NCBI GenBank assembly: GCA_937892865.1
Contig: CALBJG010000172.1
Span: 1 to 25,261, forward strand
DNA from: an uncultured Clostridia bacterium
GTDB taxonomy: Bacteria; Bacillota; Clostridia; Oscillospirales; Oscillospiraceae
DNA length: 25,261 nucleotides
Direction: 5' to 3'
Shown here: piece after piece, positions 8,617 to 14,694 of the stretch
Layout: each line of letters begins with the position of its first letter
Position numbering within the stretch: position 1 is the stretch's first letter
Made by a program: the position numbers and the translations under genes
Notes under the pieces: generated by a model
Database searches by the model: none
What the model saw: only the letters and a program-made list of their open reading frames with translations
Told to the model about the DNA's origin: nothing

Positions 8617-9444
8617 ATGAGTTCATGTAGCGGAAATTGCGCATCCTGCAGCAGTGCAGATTGCGGCGATAGAAAAAAAGAGAGCCTTTTGGCAGAACTC
8701 AATCCAAAAGCCTCTGTTAAAAAAGTAATTGCAGTTGTTTCCGGCAAAGGCGGCGTAGGTAAATCTACAGTAACATCTTTGCTTGCGGTTGCTATGTCCA
8801 ATCAGGGAAAAAGAGTCGGTGTTTTGGATGCAGATATTACCGGACCCTCTGCGCCGACTGCGTTTGGTGTTACGGAATGTGCGGGTGCAACCGAAGACGG
8901 CATTCAGCCTGCGATCACAAAAAACGGCATTCAAGTAATGTCTATCAATCTTTTGCTTGATAATAATACAGATCCGGTCGTGTGGCGTGGTCCGGTTATT
9001 GCAGGCGCTGTAAAACAGTTCTGGACAGATGTGATTTGGGAGGACGTTGACTATCTGTTTGTAGATATGCCTCCCGGAACCGGCGATGTTCCACTTACTG
9101 TGTTTCAAAGTTTGCCCGTTGATGGTATTGTCATTGTAACAAGCCCGCAAGATCTTGTTTCTATGATCGTTACAAAAGCAGTTAAGATGGCAAAAATGAT
9201 GCACATTCCCGTGATCGGCTTTGTAGAAAACTATAGTTACCTGAAATGCCCCGATTGCGGAAAGCATATTGAAGTTTTCGGCAAAAGCCACCTTGATGAT
9301 GTTGCAAAGGAATTGGATATTCCTGTTCTTGCACGGCTTCCTATTGACCCAAATGTTGCGCAGGCATATGACAACGGTCAAATGGAAACTGTCAATACTG
9401 ACAGTATCAAAGATGTAATATCTGCAATTGAATCTGCAACTTAA
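8617..9444 (+). CDS. Mrp/NBP35 family Fe-S cluster carrier ATPase
   Basis: This is a 275-residue P-loop ATPase of the Mrp/ApbC/Nbp35 group, which carries and delivers Fe-S clusters to apoproteins in the cytoplasm. The deviant Walker A is KGGVGKST (44-51), followed by the aspartate-containing DADITGPS and by VDMPPGTGD. The C-terminal CPDC pair (C211, C214) is the conserved bridging-cluster site. The N-terminus carries four more Cys (C4, C8, C11, C16) in place of the DUF59 domain of proteobacterial Mrp; such short Cys-rich tails are common in clostridial and archaeal members. The ATG has AAGGAG at 8601-8606, and the gene lies 27 bases after the ABC-F gene. A terminator follows at once, so this is the last gene of the comEC block. 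Confidence 0.94.
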   Translation: MSSCSGNCASCSSADCGDRKKESLLAELNPKASVKKVIAVVSGKGGVGKSTVTSLLAVAMSNQGKRVGVLDADITGPSAPTAFGVTECAGATEDGIQPAITKNGIQVMSINLLLDNNTDPVVWRGPVIAGAVKQFWTDVIWEDVDYLFVDMPPGTGDVPLTVFQSLPVDGIVIVTSPQDLVSMIVTKAVKMAKMMHIPVIGFVENYSYLKCPDCGKHIEVFGKSHLDDVAKELDIPVLARLPIDPNVAQAYDNGQMETVNTDSIKDVISAIESAT

Positions 9445-9446
9445 GT

Positions 9447-9476
9447 AAAATCCCCACTCAAATGAGTGGGGATTTT
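9447..9476. terminator. Bidirectional terminator between convergent genes
   Basis: A symmetric hairpin pairs AAAATCCCCACTCA (9447-9460) with its complement (9463-9476). The stem is GC-rich in the middle and has T runs on both strands. It lies three bases after the mrp stop and eight bases before the end of the opposing TSCPD gene, so it can end both transcripts. Confidence 0.88.
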
Positions 9477-9484
9477 TAATGAAC

Positions 9485-9727
9485 TCAAAGTGTTTCTTTC
9501 AGCGCTTTTGCTAATTGATCCGGGCAAGAAGTGGGTTTAAAACCGCAATGAATGCCTTCTAATTTTTGAATCACGGCATCCACATCCATTCCATCCACAA
9601 GAGAACTGATGCCCTGCAGGTTACCATTACAACCACCTAAAAATTTTACATTTTTTACTTTTCCATCTTCTACATCAAAGAAAATCTTCTGTGAGCAAGT
9701 ACCCTTTGTTTTGTATTCGTATTGCAT
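9485..9727 (-). CDS. TSCPD domain-containing protein (TIGR03905 type)
   Basis: This 80-residue protein consists of a single TSCPD domain, named for the motif present here at residues 66-70. Four Cys (C11, C33, C61, C68) are spaced as in the domain found at the C-terminus of some ribonucleotide reductases, where they are thought to bind metal. GGCNGN (31-36) and HCGFKPTSCPDQLA (60-73) are the family hallmarks. Stand-alone members are common in Clostridia and their function is unknown. The ATG at 9727 has an AAAGGAA SD. It lies 18 bases downstream of ybaK on the same strand and is probably cotranscribed with it. Confidence 0.88.
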   Translation of the reverse strand: MQYEYKTKGTCSQKIFFDVEDGKVKNVKFLGGCNGNLQGISSLVDGMDVDAVIQKLEGIHCGFKPTSCPDQLAKALKETL

Positions 9728-9745
9728 ATGGTATGTTCCTTTCTG

Positions 9746-10219
9746 TCACATTATAATGTCGTCAACTTTTGCATTTATCAAATCAATTAATTCAGCAGGG
9801 GAGAGAACCATTTGATGTCCTCGCTCGCCTGCGGAGATGGCAATTTCATCGAACAGTAAACAAACTTCATCTATAAATGTGGGATACTTTTTCTTCATTC
9901 CAACGGGACTACACCCTCCCCGAATATACCCCGTAACAGATAGTAATTCCTTTACCGGGATCAGCGACATATTCTTGTCTTTTGCGATTGCGGATGCCTT
10001 CTTTAGATCCAATTCACAACAAACCGGTATGCAAAAGACATTGATGCCTGTCCGTTCTCCCCGGGCAACCAGCGTTTTAAACACTTGTTCCGGCGGATAC
10101 CCTATGGCTTTTGCTGCGTGGTTGCCGTTTAAATCATTTTCATCATACTCGTAGAAAAACTCTTTGCAGGATATGCCTGCCTGATTCACAATTCTGACTG
10201 CGTTTGTTTTCGACGCCAT
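9746..10219 (-). CDS. ybaK: YbaK/EbsC-type Cys-tRNA(Pro) deacylase
   Basis: This is a free-standing trans-editing protein that hydrolyses Cys-tRNA-Pro made in error by ProRS. The product is 157 residues, close to E. coli YbaK (159). Hallmarks are the FKTLVARG segment holding the conserved catalytic Lys, HAAKAIG upstream of it, and the GGCSPVGMKKKYPTFID block. I choose ATG 10219 (MASKTNA) because GGTGA lies five bases upstream; a GTG three codons earlier (10228) overlaps that SD. The promoter at 10237-10265 leaves a leader of only about ten bases. The gene is divergent from tepA and leads the two-gene minus-strand unit. Confidence 0.9.
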   Translation of the reverse strand: MASKTNAVRIVNQAGISCKEFFYEYDENDLNGNHAAKAIGYPPEQVFKTLVARGERTGINVFCIPVCCELDLKKASAIAKDKNMSLIPVKELLSVTGYIRGGCSPVGMKKKYPTFIDEVCLLFDEIAISAGERGHQMVLSPAELIDLINAKVDDIIM

Positions 10220-10236
10220 TTTGATCACCGAAAAGT

Positions 10237-10265
10237 ATTATACAGCATTATTTCCATTGTTGCAA
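10237..10265 (-). promoter_or_regulatory. Sigma-A type promoter for ybaK
   Basis: On the minus strand, TTGCAA (10265-10260) and TATAAT (10242-10237) are separated by exactly 17 bases. The -10 is a perfect match and the -35 matches 4 of 6. Transcription would start near 10230, leaving a leader of about ten bases that still contains the SD. Confidence 0.7.
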
Positions 10266-10272
10266 CCGGGAA

Positions 10273-10300
10273 TTGAAAATTCAAAATGGGTTATGATAAA
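10273..10300 (+). promoter_or_regulatory. Possible promoter for the tepA gene
   Basis: TTGAAA (10273-10278, 5 of 6 to the -35 consensus) is followed after 16 bases by GATAAA (10295-10300, 4 of 6). TATGAT at 10292 is a better -10 but is only 13 bases from the -35. Some promoter is needed here because the upstream gene is divergent; the exact hexamers are uncertain. Confidence 0.4.
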
Positions 10301-10324
10301 CATACATTCACGGAGGTGTAAAAT

Positions 10325-11026
10325 ATGGATTATAAGAACGATGCAGAATTGAAGAAAGAAGAAAGAGAAGATATTATCCAATTAGGATCCGACATTACAA
10401 AAAGCGACTCGGGCAATATATATACCCTTACGATTATCGGACAAATCGAAGGTCATCAAGTTTTACCTGAAACGGTAAAAACAACAAAATACGAGCATAT
10501 TCTTCCTTTGCTTGCCGGAATCGAAGAAAGTGATGAGATTGACGGATTACTTCTTTTGTTGAATACAGTAGGTGGCGATATAGAAGCAGGTCTTGCCATT
10601 GCGGAAATGATCGCCGGAATGAAGAAACCAACTGTTTCTCTTGTCCTTGGAGGAGGCCACTCTATTGGTATACCCCTTGCGGTTTGTACGAAAAAGTCTT
10701 TTATCACGCCAACAGCAAGTATGACTGTACACCCGGTGCGAATGACCGGGCTTGTGGTTGGCGCGCCTCAAACTTTCCGATATTTCCAACGAATCCAGGA
10801 ACAAATCGCCGATTTTGTTACGGAGAATTCAGGCATATCTAAGGAGCAGTTCGAAAATTATATGATGGCAACCGGTGAAATGGCAACGGATGTCGGTACA
10901 ATTCTTTACGGAAAAGAGGCAGTTTCATCAGGTTTGATCGATAAACTGGGCGGCTTAAATGACGCATTATCTGCGTTGCATAAAATGATCGATCGATACC
11001 GCGCAAAAGAGAAGAAAAATCTGTAA
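10325..11026 (+). CDS. TepA-type ClpP-like serine protease
   Basis: The 233-residue protein belongs to the ClpP/crotonase fold and most resembles B. subtilis TepA (YmfB). The nucleophile lies in GGGHSIGIP (S113) and the catalytic His in TVHPVRMTG (H136); the 23-residue spacing suits ClpP-type proteases. NTVGGDIEAGLAIAE (about 77-91) is the conserved Gly-rich substrate strand. TepA has been linked to protein translocation and degradation of small acid-soluble spore proteins in Bacillus; its substrate here is unknown. No signal peptide is seen. SD GGAGGT lies eight bases before the ATG. In B. subtilis tepA lies beside spoIIIE, and here the FtsK/SpoIIIE gene follows one gene later, which supports the call. 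Confidence 0.9.
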   Translation: MDYKNDAELKKEEREDIIQLGSDITKSDSGNIYTLTIIGQIEGHQVLPETVKTTKYEHILPLLAGIEESDEIDGLLLLLNTVGGDIEAGLAIAEMIAGMKKPTVSLVLGGGHSIGIPLAVCTKKSFITPTASMTVHPVRMTGLVVGAPQTFRYFQRIQEQIADFVTENSGISKEQFENYMMATGEMATDVGTILYGKEAVSSGLIDKLGGLNDALSALHKMIDRYRAKEKKNL

Positions 11027-11034
11027 ATATACTT

Positions 11035-11092
11035 GAATATCCGAAAGTTTTTTCGAATATCTATGGAAATATTCCGCAAAGTATGATAAGAT
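11035..11092 (+). promoter_or_regulatory. Possible promoter and repeat motif upstream of the uppP-like gene
   Basis: The 99 bases between tepA and the uppP-like start hold a candidate promoter: TGGAAA (11064-11069), 17 bases, then an extended -10 (TGA before TAAGAT, 11087-11092). Upstream, GAATATC occurs at 11035-11041 and again at 11055-11061, exactly 20 bases apart, with a near-palindrome GGAAATATTCC at 11065-11075. The repeats could be an operator, but this is only a pattern. No clear terminator follows tepA. Confidence 0.4.
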
Positions 11093-11125
11093 ACTAAAAA
11101 TATGAATAAAAGGAGGTGGGCAGTT

Positions 11126-11935
11126 TTGCATTGGTTAAAAAGTATATTGTACGGCATCGTGTGCGGTTTATCAGAGTTTCTGCCCATCTCTTTATCCGGA
11201 CATCAAGATTTGTTTACCAATATCTTTGGCGCACAAACCCAAAACCCCATAGCGGACCTACTAGTTCATTTGACACTGTTGGCTTGCGTTATAATAGCAA
11301 ACTATTCAACAATTATGAAACTGCGCAGGGAAGCCAGGCTTCGTAGCAGACGGCAAATTCGGAGTGTTCCCGGTAGCAAATACGATCTTCGCCTTATTAA
11401 AAATGCGACATTACCCCTTGTAATTCTTTTGCTTCTCAGACCTGTTTTTAGCGGTTTTTCTGAAAAACTGCCTGCACTTGCTTTATGCTTTGTACTTAAC
11501 GGAATCTTGCTTTATGTACCTATGCGTGTTTTGCAAGGAAATAAAGAAGCAAAAGATATGTCTGTTGCCGACGGTTTTTTAGTTGGCCTTTTGAGCGGAC
11601 TTTCTGTATTTTCGGGAATTTCGCGCATCGGTGCATCTGTATCCATCGCAACAGTTCGTGGAGCAGATCACACAAAAGCGGTGAATTGGGGTATTCTTTT
11701 AAGTATACCTGCACTTCTGGCGCTAATTGTATCCGACTTATTTGCCATAGCAGGCGGCATTGCTGAACCGTATGCATTTGGTCATTATTTGCTGATAATG
11801 ATCGGCACATTTGCAGGCGGATATCTTGGCATTTACACGATTCGCACACTGATATCGAAAGCTGGTTTCTCAGGATTTGCTTATTATTCCTGGGGCGCAG
11901 CAATGTTGTCCATAATTCTATATATGATTGTCTAA
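11126..11935 (+). CDS. Divergent undecaprenyl-diphosphatase (UppP/BacA)-like membrane protein
   Basis: UppP enzymes dephosphorylate undecaprenyl diphosphate to recycle the cell-wall lipid carrier. This 269-residue polytopic protein keeps the family outline: GLSEFLPISLSGH (14-26) near the N-terminus and SGISRIGAS (163-171) matching the PGxSRSGAT motif. However, the first Glu of the (E/Q)xxxE pair is Cys (C13), the SSTGH segment reads SLSGH, and PGxSRS is altered to SGISRI. The second Glu (E17), the His (H26) and the SR pair remain. It is therefore a family member of doubtful canonical activity. I choose TTG 11126 because AGGAGG (11111-11116) lies nine bases upstream; the ATG at 11102 precedes that SD. 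The stop lies 10 bases before ftsK, suggesting one operon. Confidence 0.8.
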   Translation: MHWLKSILYGIVCGLSEFLPISLSGHQDLFTNIFGAQTQNPIADLLVHLTLLACVIIANYSTIMKLRREARLRSRRQIRSVPGSKYDLRLIKNATLPLVILLLLRPVFSGFSEKLPALALCFVLNGILLYVPMRVLQGNKEAKDMSVADGFLVGLLSGLSVFSGISRIGASVSIATVRGADHTKAVNWGILLSIPALLALIVSDLFAIAGGIAEPYAFGHYLLIMIGTFAGGYLGIYTIRTLISKAGFSGFAYYSWGAAMLSIILYMIV

Positions 11936-11945
11936 GGAGGTCCTT

Positions 11946-14573
11946 ATGGCTGAACATAAACGCAGATCGCAGGCTGAACAAGCTGCTGCAAAGGCGCAAC
12001 CGAAATCCAAAAAACCAGCGGTTCAAAAAGCGAACCGTGATGCTAAATCCAAAGATCCGGAAAATCACGAGAGAAGGATTCCTCTGCGTGTAATTTCTTC
12101 AATTCTTTTCATCGCGTTGTTTGTCCTTTTTCTGGTGATCGCTTTTAATCCTGAAGGCGCTTTGATCAAACTGATGGAAGAATTGATTTACGGTCTGTTT
12201 GGCAAAGCAGGTTTCATTCTTTCCATTCCCGTGTTGCTGTATCTGTTTTTTATCCATGCATTCAGCGGAGAACGCCCTGTTGTTATGCGCACAGTGTGTC
12301 TTTGTTTCTTTGTTGTCAGTTGTGGCTGTGTTGCACACCTTGTGTTGAACCCCACTATGATCTCAAATGACATTTCTATACTTGGGGAATTATTTACCGG
12401 CGGTATCAGTGGCCATACCGGTGGCGTTATTTGTGGCGGCGTTACCATGCTGTTTGAAGCATTATGCGGACGAATCATCTCTTACATTTGCTTTGTACTT
12501 TCAGCCGTTTTAACACTTCTTGCCGGTATGCAGATCACGATTCCCAGTATCATCCGCGCAATACAGAACAGACCTCGCTCTGAATTTGAAAAGGAAAAGA
12601 AGCCTGAACAAGAACCTGCAGCAGTGATTGTGAATCACATTGCCAATAAACGCATTGAGCATATCGAGAAAGCACGCAAGGAATATACAGAACCGGTCGA
12701 AACCTACGATGATACTGAACCTGCTTCCATTTCCCATAAGAAAAAAAGCGAGAAAAACATTGATACAATCTTGCAGCAGATCGACAGTGATGTGGAAGCG
12801 CCGGTTACCGTGTCCTCCGATCAGAAGACAGAGCCGCACGCAGACATTGAGTTGATACCGATTGGTCAGCCGCCGGTAACAATGCCTGAATTGATACGAA
12901 CTAATGTTCCGGCAGAAGATGTTTCTTCTGAGGCTGAACCTGCTGTAGAGCCGATTCTGGACACAAAGAAAGAGAAAGTAACAGCTGAGGACGCTGAAGA
13001 AGCAGCGGCAGAGATCGCTATTGAGATTGAAACCAATGTTGCTGAAGAGGAAAAAATTGCGTATACCTATCCGCCAATTGACCTGTTAAAACTTCCTGTC
13101 GGTTATTCTACTGACGGCACTGCAGAAATGCGGGAAAATACCCGTCGGTTAAATGAAACCTTGGCAAGTTTCAAAATTGAAGCGCACATTATCAACGTAA
13201 CCCGTGGTCCCAGTGTCACACGCTATGAAGTAGAGTTGGAGAAGGGTGTCCGACTGAACAAACTTACTAACTCCGCTGACGATATTGCATTAAGTTTGGG
13301 CGCTTCCGGTGTTCGTATTGCCGCTGTTCCCGGCAAAATTTCAGTTGTTGGTATTGAGGTTCCCAATCAATCCGTTACAACTGTTTCTTTGCGCGAAGTT
13401 ATCGATTCCCCTGAATTTAGTAAAGCAAAGTCCCGTTCTTCCTTTGCGGTAGGTAAGGACATTGGTGGCAACTGTATTGTTGGAAATATTGCCAAATTGC
13501 CGCATATGCTGATTGCCGGTACCACCGGATCCGGTAAATCCGTTTGTATGAACTCCATTATTTTGTCTTTGCTCTATAAAGCGACACCTGAGGAAGTAAA
13601 ACTGATTATGGTTGACCCCAAGATGGTCGAGCTTGGTATTTACAACGGTATTCCGCATTTGCTTATTCCGGTTGTCACAGATCCGAAAAAGGCTGCAGGA
13701 TCCCTTCAGTGGGCTGTCAGCGAAATGATGCGAAGATATAAATTGATGTCTGATGTCGGTGTTCGTGATTTGGAGTCTTATAACAGCATTATTGATTCCC
13801 AACCGGATGAAGGTACAAAATTTGCGCAGATCGTAGTTATCATCGATGAACTTGCGGATTTAATGCTTGTTGCGGCAAAAGAGGTCGAAGAATCCATTTG
13901 TCGTATCGCGCAAATGGGCCGTGCTGCCGGCATCCATCTTTTGATTGCAACCCAGCGTCCTTCAGCAGATGTGATCACTGGTCTGATGAAAGCAAACATT
14001 CCTTCTCGAATTGCATTTTCGGTTGCATCTGCTATGGAATCCAGAATTATTTTGGATACACCCGGCGCAGAAAAGTTGGTCGGTAAGGGCGATATGCTGT
14101 ATGCGCCCATTGGAAACGGAAAGCCGAAACGCGTACAAGGCTGTTTTGTTGCTGATTCGGAAGTGGAGGCTGTTGCCACTTATGTAAAATCCAATTTTAC
14201 AACCAATTACGATCAGCACGTAATGGAAGAAATTGAAAAGAAGTCCACGCAAAAGACAACAGAACCTGAACCGGAAGCAACAGCGGAGGAACTTGACGGT
14301 GATAGTTTGCTCCCGGCAGCGGTGGATGTCATACTGGAAACCGGACAAGCTTCTGTTTCGATGCTGCAACGGCGGTTGAAATTAGGATACGCCCGCGCTG
14401 CAAGAATCGTTGATGAAATGGAAGAAAAGGGAATTGTCGGTCCATTTGCCGGCAGTAAACCCCGTGAGATCCTCATTACGAAGGAACAGTGGAGCACTAT
14501 GCGCGGTGGCAGTTCAGAGCAGTTGGGCTTTGACGACTTTTCTGAAGAGACCGAAGACGGCGACCCATTTTAA
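11946..14573 (+). CDS. ftsK: FtsK/SpoIIIE family DNA translocase
   Basis: This is a hexameric membrane-anchored motor that pumps chromosomal DNA through the division or sporulation septum. The 875-residue protein starts with a basic cytoplasmic tail (1-45), then about four to five membrane helices (about 48-205), a long acidic Glu/Ala-rich linker (about 210-370) and the motor. The motor has Walker A GTTGSGKSV (525-533) and Walker B VVIIDE (D634, E635), followed by QMGRAAGIHLLIATQRPS. A C-terminal gamma winged helix (about 800-865) contains LQRRLKLGYARAARIVDEME, the sequence-reading domain. ATG 11946 has AAGGAGG; a TTG six codons earlier precedes the SD. The tepA context points to SpoIIIE, but sequence alone does not separate the division and sporulation roles. 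Confidence 0.95.
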   Translation: MAEHKRRSQAEQAAAKAQPKSKKPAVQKANRDAKSKDPENHERRIPLRVISSILFIALFVLFLVIAFNPEGALIKLMEELIYGLFGKAGFILSIPVLLYLFFIHAFSGERPVVMRTVCLCFFVVSCGCVAHLVLNPTMISNDISILGELFTGGISGHTGGVICGGVTMLFEALCGRIISYICFVLSAVLTLLAGMQITIPSIIRAIQNRPRSEFEKEKKPEQEPAAVIVNHIANKRIEHIEKARKEYTEPVETYDDTEPASISHKKKSEKNIDTILQQIDSDVEAPVTVSSDQKTEPHADIELIPIGQPPVTMPELIRTNVPAEDVSSEAEPAVEPILDTKKEKVTAEDAEEAAAEIAIEIETNVAEEEKIAYTYPPIDLLKLPVGYSTDGTAEMRENTRRLNETLASFKIEAHIINVTRGPSVTRYEVELEKGVRLNKLTNSADDIALSLGASGVRIAAVPGKISVVGIEVPNQSVTTVSLREVIDSPEFSKAKSRSSFAVGKDIGGNCIVGNIAKLPHMLIAGTTGSGKSVCMNSIILSLLYKATPEEVKLIMVDPKMVELGIYNGIPHLLIPVVTDPKKAAGSLQWAVSEMMRRYKLMSDVGVRDLESYNSIIDSQPDEGTKFAQIVVIIDELADLMLVAAKEVEESICRIAQMGRAAGIHLLIATQRPSADVITGLMKANIPSRIAFSVASAMESRIILDTPGAEKLVGKGDMLYAPIGNGKPKRVQGCFVADSEVEAVATYVKSNFTTNYDQHVMEEIEKKSTQKTTEPEPEATAEELDGDSLLPAAVDVILETGQASVSMLQRRLKLGYARAARIVDEMEEKGIVGPFAGSKPREILITKEQWSTMRGGSSEQLGFDDFSEETEDGDPF

Positions 14574-14578
14574 ATAGG

Positions 14579-14605
14579 AAGGACCGGGTGACCGGTCCTT
14601 TTTGT
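14579..14605 (+). terminator. Rho-independent terminator after ftsK
   Basis: A 9-bp GC-rich stem pairs 14579-14587 with 14592-14600 around a GTGA loop and is followed by TTT. It lies five bases past the ftsK stop. Confidence 0.88.
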
Positions 14606-14630
14606 TGAATAGTCCACTTTTTTCTTTGAA

Positions 14631-14658
14631 TTTGCAGTTATATTTTTTGTATTATAAT
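14631..14658 (+). promoter_or_regulatory. Sigma-A type promoter for the GH94 gene
   Basis: TATAAT at 14653-14658 is a perfect -10 box; TTTGCA (14631-14636, 4 of 6) lies 16 bases upstream. The promoter sits between the ftsK terminator and the phosphorylase gene, giving a leader of about 30 bases. Confidence 0.6.
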
Positions 14659-14694
14659 GTAAAATGTAGTTATAAAAGGGAAGGAGATGCCTAT

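Noticed and set aside
10325..11026. ClpP-like protein as the main ClpP or a phage prohead protease
   Set aside because: The GGGHSIG and TVHPVRMTG motifs match the TepA branch, and the ftsK/spoIIIE neighbourhood agrees; no phage genes are present.
14602..14694. Upstream extension of the GH94 reading frame to 14602
   Set aside because: The extension begins within the ftsK terminator, covers the promoter and has no SD; the family-like sequence starts at ATG 14695.
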